From assembly GCA_008477525.1 (NCBI GenBank), contig SPDT01000005.1:4960001-5024000 (forward strand): a DNA stretch of 64,000 bases. The letters run 5' to 3'. This DNA is from Hypomyces perniciosus. Its lineage: Eukaryota > Ascomycota > Sordariomycetes > Hypocreales > Hypocreaceae. Shown here in pieces: positions 49,803 to 61,512 of the stretch. The translations under genes were made by a program, and so were the position numbers. Numbering within the stretch: position 1 is the stretch's first letter; every line of letters begins with the position of its first letter. A model generated the notes under the pieces. It was not told the origin of the DNA. It did not search any database and saw nothing but the letters and a program-made list of their open reading frames with translations.

Positions 49803-50097
49803 TTATAGCATTTTTATCGTTTGCGGTCCCTGTTTTACTGTCCCCCATCTACTCATATACTCGGCAATTATATATTTTATAGTTTCACCAACGTACTTGA
49901 TTGGAACTTCATTAAATTCATCTTCAATTCCTACGTCGCCCTGACTCTCTCCCTGTAACTGATGTAACTGTTGTGTAATACCAACTCTATCTCTGCTGCT
50001 GCTGCTGCTGCTGCTGCTGTTAGAGATTTTTGGTAGCGCATAGACCATCTGTATAAATAGCTATTTTTATCTATGTGAATAGCATTACTCATCTTTT
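49803..50097 (-). mobile_element. TIR element, copy B, with an 81-codon open frame
   Basis: Read on the minus strand this matches copy A (25484-25859) in its terminal inverted-repeat arm (50036-50097), the AATCTCTAACAGCAGC interior and a TAGGAATTGAAGATGAATTTAATGAAGT-like block (a shorter equivalent is in copy A). No second arm is recognised at the 49803 end, so it is truncated. An open frame, 50048-49803, starts with ATG inside the TIR (MVYALPKISNSSSSSSSS) and ends with TAA (about 81 codons, serine-run and hydrophilic). The same start in copy A is mutated to ATA, so copy B may preserve an ancestral reading frame. Function unknown. Confidence 0.6.
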
Positions 50098-51416
50098 TAC
50101 TTTATTAATCTTTTGCTTGAGTGGCGCGGACTCTTTGCCAATATCTGATGTCGCCTCTGTGATATAGACGGTCGCAGCGCTCTTCAGACCGTCCGGCGCA
50201 CTCTTCCGGGGCTGTTACTAAGCCATTATCCCCATAAAGAGCCCTGGCTGCTCGTCGTCGTGGTCTTGGCTGAATCGCGATGTCTCGCCAGCCTGGTCGA
50301 CCAGCAACCTCCTTAAGGACCGCAAAGACAAGTCATCCGCCACGCCAACACCAGAATTCGTATGCGACCGCCAGGGACTCGCTTGTCGTTCTGTCGTCGC
50401 TGCTAGAGGAGAGCGCTCATTAATGACGGCTGCGTTTTAATCCCTTTGCCTATCTCTACTTTAACTGTCCTGGCAGCTAAGGCTCTTATTATTGTCCTCG
50501 CTAAACTACTCCGTAGAGATTTATTTATTAATATTCAATTTAATTTACTTTTTAACATTACAATACTGAATTTTTTTCATTTAATTATATTATTATAAAA
50601 TATCGATTTACGTAAAAAATTTATTTATTTTTATTTTTATATCTATAATAATACTATTATAATGTAATTTTTAGTTATTTTTAAAATATCTTTCCTTTAT
50701 AATTGTTATAGGATAAACCCGGCGAAGGGCACTAATGTAGAAGAGGAAAGCATCACGCTCTACTAATATCCCTCTAGGTCGTTAAGTTTAACAGCAAGCT
50801 GCGACGACGATATTGATCTAACGACAATAAAACTGATCATTCAGTATTCTCTAAGCACTGAACTATTCACTCGAGTCATAGAAGGCTACTAATCCTGGTG
50901 GTTACGCCGAAAGCCCATTTCCTATTTGCCTCCTGGATATTTTCTCCGCCAGCTCGGCGTGTCAGCCTACTGAGGCACTGCGTGCCTTCGCGATTGTCCG
51001 AATTTCCAACTGGCAGCCAACCATACGCAGCCGGGCGTCTCGGGCGTCGGAAAATGTAACAAAATACAGTAGCCAAAGGCCAATTGAAGTGTCAAGCGCA
51101 ATGGTGAACAGATGCGGGCAAGGAGCAAGCGAAACTGGTAGAATACTATCTCCGAGCTGGTGCTTCGTCGTCGCTTTCACTCGGACCAATCGCCAAGCCA
51201 GGCAACCTTATGGAATGCACAATAGCAACCTGATGGTGTTGAGCATCGTAGCCCGAGGTCGTTGCTGGCTAGAGGTTAGGCTATATCCAAGTTGCATCCT
51301 CGTGAATTACCGTGATGTGGCCAGCAAACAATGAGTGTAATTGGTTAACTCAGCTTCTAGCTTCATTTAATGCATATCTAGATGGACATTTCAAATTCAT
51401 CCATCATTTTTAGCCT
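50098..51416. other. Decayed, partly AT-rich intergenic region
   Basis: Nothing coding is recognised in 1.3 kb. The part 50516-50700 is extremely AT-rich, of the kind left by RIP. An exact TACTCCGTA is at 50507-50515. Small frames around 50876-51334 are spurious. Confidence 0.5.
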
Positions 51417-52515
51417 CTACTTATTGGGTTCCACCTGCGTCTGGAGATACCAAGCCACCCCTCTCTGAATGCCATCTTCCAAGCTCACCCTCGCCTTGTA
51501 ACCTAAGCGCTGCTTTATTTTGTCGATATTAAATGTCCGAGTCATCGTAACGATTCTGACAGTTGTACTTGACAGTTGAGGCTTCTTCGTGCCAAAGGTG
51601 AAGATCCAATAGTAATTCAGAAATGATTGCTATCGCAAGTGCCACAGATCGTGGCAACACCTTAATGTCTTTCTCGGCCACAGGATAGCCTGCTGCACGG
51701 CTGATCATGCGATTGAACTCCCAGAAAGGAATAGGTTCTCCGTTGGTCACGACGAAAGCCTCGCCATTAACCCGATTTTTCTCCGAAGCTGCAGCAGTTT
51801 CGTGAAGCAGAGCATCCGCTGCAAGGAGAAGAGCATAGGCACAATTTCCTACATAGGTAATGTCGAACATGTTCAGGCCATTGCCAATCTGTATTTTCGC
51901 TTTGCCCTCCTTGGCTCTTTCGATGACTGTTGGGATTAGCTGGCCATCGCGCTCTCCAAAGAAGGTTGCTGGTCGAATTGCTGCAGTATATATATTGTTC
52001 TTGCCATTAGCTGCAAGAACCATTTCCTCTGCCACAGCCTTCGTTTGCAGGTAAAAGTCTTTTTGCTCCGGCGCGTGGACAAGGGGAAGCGACTCGTCAG
52101 CATCAACTAATGGGGTAACTGTATCGTGCACAATCCCCGAGCTTGAGGCGTAGACAAATACACGAACTGTGCCGCAATGTATCGCACACTCCAGCAAATT
52201 CCGGGTGCCTGTGATATTGGCGCTTTGGAAAGCCTCGTGGGTCCCTTTGGTGGCAAGCGGCGATGCGCAGTGTATGATGACTTCCGGCCGAACTGACTGC
52301 AGCGTTGACTGCACCAATTCTCTCGATGCAATATCGCCCTTGATGTATGACACGCTGTCAAACCGATTTCTCTCTATTTGGCAATCGAGTACCGTAATCT
52401 CGGACGTAGTCTATTCGTGTAGAAGCTGCTCTACGACGTGGGATCCCAGAAACCCACAGCCTCCCACAGCCAAGACCTTGCCCAGTGCTTTTTTCCCGCT
52501 CTTGTTTTGCGACAT
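51417..52515 (-). pseudogene. 3-beta-HSD/epimerase-family (ERG26-like) dehydrogenase pseudogene
   Basis: On the minus strand the ATG at 52515 begins a frame with the NAD(P)-binding motif VLAVGGCGFLGSHVVEQLL, then an in-frame TAG at 52413-52411 (codon 35), then the expected EITVLDCQIERNRF, SYIKGDIASREL, VIIHCASPLA, YASSSGIV, the YxxxK motif in DFYLQTKAVAEE, and RPATFFGERD. The TAG stands after HE, where a glutamine or similar is expected (CAG to TAG). Near 51600 the frame changes by one: ISELLLDLHLW in the upstream frame against the family-like YYWIFTFGTKKPQLS..LGYKARVSLEDGIQRGVAW in the next, ending at TAG 51419-51417. Two independent lesions make it a pseudogene. Members act in sterol or short-chain epimerisation; the ancestral role is unknown. 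Confidence 0.8.
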
Positions 52516-53899
52516 GGCGATGGCTAGTACTCTACGACTGCTCGTCTTCGCGGGGTGGTAGAATGAAGCGACGAATTAAAGCAAATGTATTGGGGAGACA
52601 GTGTGTTTACTTGGAATCGTATTGAATCTCGTTGTCTCTTGTGGAAGAAAGGATTTGCTTACGCGGTCTAGGATTCGCTCAAATAAATTACACGGATACC
52701 GCACATTTATAGTTACAGCTACCATGTGGGATAAGTTCTGCCTACTCGGCGGGTTGACGACGTAAGCCGGGCCGACTACTGATACAGTCAGTCGGCCCGG
52801 CTTGCGTTCAAAGTGGTGTAAGCTGGTTCTCCCCGCAAGCTGATGTATCCGATGGTATGGTTGGGCCATTGTGTACTTGGGCAGGGAGGAGTGAGCGGAT
52901 AGCAAACATGAGTGTAGGATGCTGCGCGAGAGTCGGTCGCTCTAATTTCGTGATGGCGCGCTTGCGGCCGCCCTCGTTGACGTAGTGGGTGCGGTACGTC
53001 CTCGAAGGACATGGGCTGGTGGGAAAGCGATGGCAGAAAGGTACCTTCTGGACAACGACGCACGTCCTGGAATAACTAAGCTATAAGGCATATAAACCTT
53101 CGCTATAATAATAAATATATAGTAATATAGCAGTAATTAAAGAGTAACTTTTCTCCTTTACTCTTTAGCTTTAAATAAACTATCTGTAAACCTTCTTTTA
53201 TATATTATATAGGACTAGTTCTTTAATAATAAGAAAAGGCGTTATTTATAAAATAGTTATACTATAAGTCTAATAGAGATTTAGCCCTATATTAAAAGGA
53301 AAATACTGTTTAGAAGATGTGAGCTAGTACTGTGCGCCAGAGGTATATTCGTTATAAACCTAAGCTTTTATCATTCGACTTCAACCTTCGTAGTAGCAGA
53401 TATAGAGCATGATCGGTAGGCTTCGGGCCATCGGCAACGCCACACTCCGGCCCATCGGGCTGTGCGTTTTGCAGAAAGGAAGGTGCAGTAGTCGTACCCA
53501 CAAACCGCCGTTTCCCAAGTAAGAACTGATTGATGGCTTGACACTTACTTGCCCACTTTCTTGCCTTTAGGTAATTCTTTTCTTCTTTCATCCTCTCGCC
53601 ATCGATCGTCTCCTCAAACAACCAAACAACTTTGCCACATCTCACGTCGGCGCATCGGCATCTCCATTGGCTGGCCTTCTTCCGCTCTTCAGCTCTGCGT
53701 TAACCGAGAACCGACCCCGAGGTTGAGTTTCGCCTGGTCTCACTTCTCTGCCTTGTCCGTCCGTCTGCCTGTCTGTCTGTTCGCCTCAATCCGTGTTTCT
53801 TTGCATTGACGCTACGGACGCAACCGTGCTCTTCGCCAGCGGCGGTGTCTCGTCTCAACTGCTCCCCGATGCGAGTACGAGGCTCCGAGACCGGCGGCC
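52516..53899. other. Intergenic region with hairpin and AT-rich block
   Basis: 5' flank of the epimerase relic and 5' leader of the double-zinc-cluster regulator. It contains the hairpin at 52764-52803 and an AT-rich, TAATATA-rich block at 53080-53300. The stretch 53545-53800 is pyrimidine-rich (TCTG repeats), typical of a fungal 5' UTR. Confidence 0.5.
52764..52803. promoter_or_regulatory. Perfect 14-bp inverted repeat (hairpin or operator)
   Basis: AAGCCGGGCCGACT at 52764-52777 is mirrored by AGTCGGCCCGGCTT at 52790-52803 with a 12-bp loop. It lies about 250 bp upstream of the epimerase ATG. Near-identical arms occur upstream of the FAD monooxygenase at 13812-13855. Dyad symmetry suggests a binding site or a small mobile-element end. 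Confidence 0.4.
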
Positions 53900-56349
53900 A
53901 TGGACCTAGATCCCCCAGACAATGGCATGTCTTTCATCGCCCACGGACAGCCATTGTCTCATGCTCAACCTCAACCCGGCCCCCATATCGCTGTCGATAA
54001 CAACCCGCCGCCAGATCGCCGTCCGAAAAAGTCCTCCTCTACCTGCGCCATCTGCCGTTTTCGCAAGGTCCGTTGCAACGGTGCGCGTCCCGCCTGCTCC
54101 AATTGCCAGCGTCTGGGCTTCCCCTGCTCTTACGATGAGGCCGATGTCGACGCCTGGTCCATGTCGCTGCCGCGTCGCCGAGTCAAGCAAGCCTGCCTGA
54201 GCTGCCACAGTCGCAAAGCCCGCTGCTCTGGTCACCTGCCTTCGTGCGAGCGGTGCCGTGCCCAAGGAATCGAATGTGTCTATCGCCCGAGCAAGCGCGC
54301 CAAGGTACCGCATATTGGCTCCGGCGGCGGCGGCAAGAGCCCAATGAGCACCGACGGAGACCCGGAGGGAGATTGGAGCAAAGATAAGGATCGCACCCGG
54401 GATCGAGAACGAGATGACGGCCATAACGACAGCTCTGCCTCGACCGACCCAGCGAGCGCTCCCAGCCCGAGCATAATCAACCATGAAGGGTAAAGCGCCA
54501 ACTTCAACGATGAAAGAGAGGACTGTTCTCCGCTGACAACATGAAATGCAGGCCCTCTCTAGATGAGTCATTCGATTCCACCATAGGACGTACTTTTGAC
54601 ATGTTCTTCCGCCACGTTCACCACATCCCCATGTACTCCTTTCTGCACCGTGCGTCTCTCATGGAGCAGTACCATGCTGGCAAGGTCGACAGAGCCCTAC
54701 TGCTCGCTCTCATCGGCATTACCTCTTGCCTTGCCGACATGGGTCCAGGAATGTGTCAGTATGGTGACCGCTGTATCGACGACGCCGAGGCTCTCCTTCT
54801 TGCTGACTACAGCCGTCCCTCCACAATGAAGGTGCAGGCTCTCGTATTCATCATCAAACACCGTACTCTCTGCAATAAATTTTCCAATGCCTTCGTCCTC
54901 TTGAGCATCGCCTCCCGCTTCGCCGCAGCTCTTCGCCTGAACTATGACGCCCCAAATCTCTGTTTCCTTGCTCAAGAGTCTCGAAGAAGATTGGTATGGG
55001 CCCTGTACTGCATTGACTCCAGTATGTGTGGTGGCTATCCGGACTTTATAATCTGGAGGGCCGACAGGATTCATGTCAGCCTTCCTTGTAATGAACGCAA
55101 CTTCGAGTTTGATCTTCCGCAGCATACAGAGAAGCTCCTTCATGACTCACATGAGCCCCGATTGCCTCATGCCGAAGATGTCGGCAGTCTGGCACTCCAA
55201 ATCCGCATCCTACACATCCGACAAAGGATAACCGAGTTTCTAAAAGTCGCTCAGTTTGATCGTGGTATGGAGGCTGCGGAGCTCCAAGGTCGTATCTTGG
55301 CCCTGGACAAGGAACTTGACGACTTCGCCAACCACCTCCCAACTTCTTTTCAGTTCTCTGAAAACTCCCTTCGCCTGCGGGCATATTCTCCAAGGATATG
55401 CGCATTCGTCATGATCCACGTGTGGTGGCGGCAGTGTCATTGCGACCTCTATCGCCTCGCTCTGGCTGGAATTCGAGGAGGACTGCCGCAATCAACTCTG
55501 GACATGTTCGATCCTGTTTTTCTGGAGCACTGCCAGAGACAATGTGTTGATCATGCCCTCGCCTTGACCAACATATTTTCTTCCATGCAGAAGCTCAACG
55601 CCAAACCCGTGGCGGATTTAGACCTTGCTATGTGTGCGTACCAATGCGCTCGGATGCTCAGGTACCTATATCAAGTTGGCTTTTTCAACAAGTTTGGCTT
55701 AACAGGCGATGCAGTCCTGGATCACGCAAAGCTTTGTTTGAAGACAATTAAGGATTGCTGCGCGGGTCCGGCCGTGTCGTGCATCGTGACAGATTTGGAG
55801 AAGTTGATCAGCCAGGGTCTTCGCACTGACATACCGCCTATGCAAGCCGACAGCCCAGAAGGAAGCAAAGTATCCGGCATTGGGACCAACCACAACATAT
55901 CGCAACAAGCTATTCTCCAGAGCCTTCAGGTCACGGACGACTCTGACATGCTAAGCGCCTCTAACCGGGCACCACATCCCGTCAGTACCACACTGCAGCC
56001 TTTCACGCCAACACCATCAAACACACTAACCAGCGCCACTTCCTCTTTTCCTCACTCAGCCATATCCGCTCACTGGATATCCGAGAACTTCTCTCATGAT
56101 AGCCTGGAGCACCCGGCTGTTCCCGACGTACACGTAGTTCATAGCAAGAGCGGAACACCCGACTTGCCGTCGTCGCGTTCTGAATTCACATCCTCGGAGC
56201 TTAATAATGCATACGAGGGAGCTTTGGACGGACTCGGCCTTGATAACGGACTCGATTATGCCATGGGCGTTGATATGAACATGTGGACCTCGAATGGTGG
56301 AAGCTGGATTGGATCGGGCTTTGCGAATACTAACTGGGCGGGAATATGA
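53900..56349 (+). CDS. Transcription factor with two tandem Zn2Cys6 clusters
   Basis: Two exons, 53900-54489 and 54552-56349, joined across a 62-bp intron (GTAAAG..GCAG), give 795 residues from the ATG at 53900. The first binuclear cluster is CAICRFRKVRCNGARPACSNC near residues 48-75. The second is CLSCHSRKARCSGHLPSCERC near 102-129, with its six cysteines also complete. A glycine-rich and then highly charged linker (KDKDRTRDRERDDG) follows. The second exon has the fungal-specific middle homology region: RTFDMFFRHVHHIPMYSFLHRASLM, the ASRFAAALRLNYD stretch and RRRLVWALYCIDSSMCGGYPD. Most fungal regulators carry one cluster, so two in tandem is notable; such proteins exist but are a minority. 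Target genes are unknown. Confidence 0.9.
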
Positions 56350-57014
56350 GGCGGCAATAAGTATTTGATGCAAAAGGAGGTTTCGGATGAAAGGAACATT
56401 AGGAAATGCTGTGATGAATTGCCACGATAAGGGGTCAAGTATGAGCGACCAAATTTGATACCCCAGTAACAAACAGCGATTGCGCAATGCGGCTATTCAT
56501 GACGAATTAGGAATCCGACACCCGGCGCTTTACTCCCCTGTCGAGTGGCGAGAAATGGGATTTATTATGCGAACATAAATATCATAATGCGAATAGCTAT
56601 TATTTGAAGGCAAAGGAGAGCCCCCCAATATTTAACGAAGCATCTTTATCAGGAGTTGGTCTGCGCATGTGCGGTTCGTGTTTATAGACGTACAATAGAG
56701 AGGTTGGTGATGAATACAGCCGACCTAGTGTTGACATGATATACGAAGGAATTGGCACATATAGTCCATAGTGTGTCGATACAGTCAAATCTTCAAATCA
56801 AGCATCGGCAGTAATTTTGTCTAATCATCATGGAGACTAAGTAGATTACATAAAAGCCAGCGACAAAAACTCCCCAATAAGATGAAATGATGTCACAAAT
56901 CCAGCAATATGTCCGTACCTAACACGCCTATTTTCCCCGAGTACATTTCTTCATCATAAATGATTTGTTAGCATCACTTTACACCAGTGTAGCCTCAAAC
57001 GCAGCTCAAGTCCA
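56350..57014. other. Convergent intergenic region
   Basis: 3' flanks of the regulator and PARP genes; no gene recognised. Short antisense frames (56056-56788) are spurious. Confidence 0.5.
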
Positions 57015-59345
57015 CTACATCTTGACGCGGAGGAGGTATCGCAGGCGCACTTGCGCTATGTCGTAGCAGATGTACTCGTTGTAATAGAGACCTGCGTTGG
57101 GAATGTTTGTCGGACCGGGTTTTGAGGTGACATCAGGCTGTGAGGGCGTACACGGTTAGTATTTGTGGTCTTTGTCTTCCCGAAGACATGGGAGGAGACT
57201 TGACTTACCATCTGAATTCCTTTGAGGTTCTCGTTCACCACGCCGGCATCCATCCACTTCGATGGAGCGGTGCGTCCCATACCGAACGTACTCTCCATAC
57301 CGGCCTTCAAAGCATCTTCTCCGGCATTGTAATTGGCATTGGTCAGCTCCTGAATCGGGTCACCAAGCTTCGCCTCGCACAGCAGTAACAGAGCCTGACC
57401 GTTGGAATTGGACGAGCAGCAGTAGCCAGCCGACTTGGACGACATATCTGCCAGGTAAATACCCTTGCCAAACATGTATCCCGACACGGGTGCCTCGGGA
57501 GGTGCAATTCGCAGACCCTGACTAAGGATACCGCCGAAGTTGGTGCATCGCGAGCCGTGCCATAGCAAGCGGCGGTTCAAGCCAATCTTGCTATCCTTTG
57601 CGTACTCTTCGAAGCGGGCCTTTTCACCGTGGCGCTCGATGCGGAAGATGTCATCGATCTGGTACGCGACGTGGTGCGTGTCACCAACAGAACCTTGAAG
57701 GTACTTGTTGAGATAGCCAAACTCGCTGCTGTCACGGTCTAGAACTGTCATTTCATCAAGGCCCAGGCTCTGGAATTGGCGATCAAGAGGATGAATGGAG
57801 TCGGTAGTCTTGCGGTTAATCTTCATGATTTCGTCGGCGTCCTTCATATCAGACAAGCTCTCTAGAAGTTCGATTTCTTTCTTGAGCATGGCATCGTTGT
57901 TGATGACGGGCGGTCGATTGCGGCCAAAGGCGTGGGGGATGACGGAGTAGTACATGTTGGACAGGTTCTCAGTAGCAGTCGAAACACTGGTGTTGTATTT
58001 GCTGTTGGCCAGTGTTGGGCTGTCCATGAGCTCGGCCAGGTCCTTGAGTTGCTGGAAGCCTCGTTTGATAGTGGCTTTGCTGAGCTTTCCGAGAGGCAGC
58101 TTGTTGGCGTCGTAGTTCAGGGCACTCATAGTGGCCTGGAAGAATTGCTGGTTGAAGATGAGCTCCATGAGTGACTTGACACTGGGTTGGAGAGTGCACT
58201 CTGGAGGCTTGTAGCTCTCCTCAGCATCTTCTTCCTCCTTCTTAACGGCTTTAGCATCATCCTCATCCTCGTCGTCGGAATCGGGATTATAGCTCTTCTC
58301 GACAAAAGCATACTTCCCAGGCTTTGGGTTGTCACCTCGGTTGTCCCAGAGCAGGCCGGACTTGTCACGGAACTTCTTTTCGAAGTTCTTAATGGCGTCT
58401 GGGAGAGTTCCGTTGCCCAAGATGGCATTTTGGCCCGATTCGCCGACTCGTCCCCAGCGAGTCCACGTCTTGTATGATTTCGTCCTGAGCTCAACCAAGA
58501 CCTGTGGAGTAACCGAAGGGTCAGGGCTAGATCACATTTACATTGGGTTTTAGGCTACTTACCTGAATGCGATAGAATTTGTTGGCATTGTTTGAGGCAT
58601 TGGTCTGGTTGAGGGATGCATCGTAGATCAATCCATTGTCCGGGTCGATGTGAACTTGGTAGGTGGTGAGGGGGCAGTGGTCGTCTACGGGAATTGCAAT
58701 ATCCTTCTTCTTGATGAATTGGCCCTCGGCCACCTCTTTCTCCTCCTTGGCTGGGGCTGGGGCTGGACTTTCTTGCTTGGTGTCGACCGTATCATCGGCC
58801 TCTGCCTCTTCCTCGTCATCAGACTCTACTTTGGCTTTGGCTTTGGCTTTGGCTTTGGCCTTGACGGCTTTGGCTGTCTTAGTCGCCGCTTTTGGGGCAG
58901 CAGCCTTGGCGCCATTGGCCTTTCTCGTCTTCTTGGGGGGTTCCTCATCGCTCTCATCGTTCCTTTTGGCGACAATGATGGGCCTCTTCTTGCCACTGCT
59001 CGACTGAGAATCATTTGGTTGCGCCTTGGTCCAGGCGTGGTCGTCAGCATCGATGGTCATCTTTTGCTTGTCGGATTCGAAAATCCATTCCGGACTTATC
59101 AATGGCAGGCCCTTGGCCACGCCAGCAGTGACCTTGGACGAATTGGCATTGAAATCATCTTCTGTGCAGACAACATGGGTTGTGGCTTTGGTGACGCTCC
59201 TGGTGACAGTGCCGCCAAGGGAGCGGACGACCTGCTCTAGTGAGGCATGACTGTGGCTAAAGCTGTCAAACTTGCCGCTGAGGGCGATGGCACAACCTTC
59301 CAATGGCGGTGCGGTGGGCGGAGGTGCGGCTTTCTGTCGAGGCAT
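57015..59345 (-). CDS. Poly(ADP-ribose) polymerase (BRCT-WGR-PARP)
   Basis: Three exons on the minus strand, 59345-58563, 58501-57209 and 57137-57015, encode 732 residues. The extra C-terminal exon supplies the end of the catalytic domain. Order of domains: BRCT (residues about 14-100, LEGCAIALSGKF..WIFESDK), a basic KAKAKAKAKAK linker (near 165-180), WGR (VELRTKSYKTWTRWGRVGE), the alpha-helical regulatory domain (LQPSVKSLMELIFN..LIDLAELM-like) and the ADP-ribosyl transferase domain. The catalytic H-Y-E triad is visible: His in RLLWHGSR, Tyr in FGKGIYLADMSSKSAGYC, and Glu in GLYYNEYICYD from the last exon. This enzyme uses NAD+ to add ADP-ribose to proteins at DNA breaks in the nucleus. Length and layout match fungal PARPs. 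Confidence 0.95.
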
Positions 59346-60316
59346 TGTGATGATGAGTTTGGTAGAGGTTGAACGAAGGTGAAGTGGTGCGAACGAGTCT
59401 TATCTCCGAGGCGGAATTGAGACGACTGTCCACAGCCTCAAGAGATGGAAATCGCGTAACAGAGGAGGAGAATGAAGGAAAGAAATAGGGGACAGGTAGC
59501 AGAAATGCGGCTGAAAGAGATAGGAGAGTACGAGGAGTGTAGTCGAGCAGAGCGGCGCCATGTTGACCTCTTTAATACCCGGATTGGGCTCAGCCAACAA
59601 GACTCGCACTCGCAGAGCCGCACAGCTGTAACTTTACCTATTGAAGTTACGGAGGGTACAGCGTACGGAGTACAGTGCTGAGATGCCTGGGCTTTAGTGG
59701 AGCGACCCCGCTAAATTCACTGTTGGTCCACTTGTCCACGTTCTTCTCCAGCGCTAAGTTTGGGCATCCACAGTGGCTAAACCCCCGAAGATTTGTGCTT
59801 TCCAGGCGAGGTCAGGCGAGGCCAGGCACCAGCGCGCCCGTGCACTTTAGTTCACACTAGGCGAGTCGCGAGAGTGACACGACATCACGTGTCCCTTTGA
59901 TTGCCTGCATCAGCCAGGTCTGCTGCCTGAATTGATGGAGATGGCGATGACTCTAACGATGCAGATGCAAAGTCAAAGGCTGGGGAAAATTGAGATGGCC
60001 CGTAGATATCATAAAGCGCCTCTATTCAATATTGCGTATGCGTGGCGCACGACCTCTGCCACGGCATCATGATAACAGGGTCAAGGCGGATGGTGCAAAC
60101 CTTGACGAAAATATTCGAATATTGAGGAGAGATATTGAACATCCATATGTCATGTGTGTCAGAAAGCTAGAGCACTGCTCAACTTTAATAATTATAGTTT
60201 CCACACGTATATACTATATATATGAAGGCTGCAGGGATGCCAGTTCAGACTCTAATTCTAAACAAGATCGACAGGTGCGTTGACAGATCAGACAACAACC
60301 AGCAAATCCATCGACC
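59346..60316. other. Intergenic promoter region
   Basis: Promoters of the PARP gene and of the small secreted protein. An exact TACGGAGTA is at 59664-59672. A TATATATA run at 60214-60223 is about 95 bp before the secreted-protein ATG. No gene seen. Confidence 0.5.
60214..60223 (+). promoter_or_regulatory. TATA-like element of the secreted-protein gene
   Basis: TATATATA-type run about 95 bp upstream of the ATG at 60317. Confidence 0.4.
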
Positions 60317-61001
60317 ATGAAGATCGCCGCCGTCGTTCTCGGCGTCGCTCTCGTTGCAGGTGCATCTCCAGCAAACGATGTTGGTAGTGGCAACAAGGGC
60401 AATCCCACAGACAAAGAAAACCACACCCCCGTGCCCACCGAAATTGCAAACGACCCATGGCTGCCCGAGATGCCTCCTCCAGTCAACGACGTGGTGTTTT
60501 CATGGTGTCGCGTATACAACCAGTCGGAAACCTGTGGTTCAGAGGTGATACAAAACGGAGTATGCAGTCAGTCACCCCCTCTCTGTCTTTACTTGTATCT
60601 GTCTGTCTGTCTGGTCGGTTCTAATGCTTTTCGGCTCGTTAGAGGACTTGGGCACCCTCGACCAGCTGGTCTGGCGGAACTTGTCTGACGTGGGAGCATC
60701 TGGCGGGCAATGCATGCTATATAGGTGAGTCGTGTCCTGTTGGTCCGTAGGAAAGGATACGAGACATGGGCTGATATTGATGCTGTTCGTCGGTTATAGC
60801 TATTGGGGCTGCGGCGGTGCCCATACAGGCGTGTTTGCAGGAGAGCACATCTGGACCAATCATCTCTGCCCGCTCAGCAAAACGCGGCGCTGGTCGCGAG
60901 ATGCGCGATCTGTTCGATGCTGCGCTGGTCCGCCGGGGACAAAGTGGTGCAAAGAGGAGATGTCGAAGACGGCATTGTGCACAGAAAACATGAAGGAATG
61001 A
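60317..61001 (+). CDS. Small cysteine-rich secreted protein (effector-like)
   Basis: Three exons, 60317-60566, 60643-60724 and 60800-61001, give 177 residues with all phases in register. Introns use GTCAGT..GTTAG and GTGAGT..TATAG. A signal peptide is clear: MKIAAVVLGVALVAGA followed by a small-residue cleavage context (SPA). The mature part contains 10 cysteines, including C in FSWC, ETC, GVC and GQC and several in the C-terminal exon (WGC, LCP, CC, WC, LC). This suggests a disulfide-bonded extracellular protein. I do not recognise a family. Small cysteine-rich secreted proteins are common among fungal effectors, antifungal proteins and hydrolase-like products; no toxin or effector function should be assumed. 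Intron 1 contains a (TCTG) repeat, and a TATA element precedes the gene. Confidence 0.75.
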
Positions 61002-61512
61002 GATGTTGAGGTGCGAGGATTGAGGTCTGTACTCGTATCTTATCGGACAGGCACATCGGTAGATAGATGCTAGTAGTACTAGTACGGGGTACTAGCACAG
61101 GCACAGAGGGGTAACCCCGGACGTTGCCCACTATTAGTGCTAATATTAAGTGGCAACACTTCACTAAAGGCCCGTAGTACAGTGCTCTGTACAGTGCAGC
61201 ACATTGCTTAGCGTGCTGCTGCTGCCTAGTCTCCCGTATCGCATCTATGTCACTCGCTGATAACCGCCCTAGGTACATCAATCCAATCAACATCGCCATA
61301 AAAGGAGTGGGACTTCACTTCAACCCATCGCCTTTCTTTCATCATCACCTCCGCTGCCATCATTATTGCTGTTCAGCGTCTCTCAATCGCACGGCATCGC
61401 GCTGTTCTTCACATAAACACATAAACACATTCTTCATTCTTCATTCTTCATTCAGGGCATTTAAGCTGCGCAGCGAGTTGCCTCGAGCCATCCAGGCAAC
61501 AGATAGGTAGCC
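61002..61512. other. Intergenic region
   Basis: Promoter and 5' leader of the downstream F-box gene, with a (CATTCTT) direct repeat near 61430-61455 just before its ATG. No gene recognised. Confidence 0.5.

Noticed and set aside
53906..54571. 221-codon antisense frame over the zinc-cluster exon
   Set aside because: Antisense shadow of a GC-rich coding exon.
60317..61001. Toxin or known effector assignment for the secreted protein
   Set aside because: Cysteine richness alone does not support a specific function.
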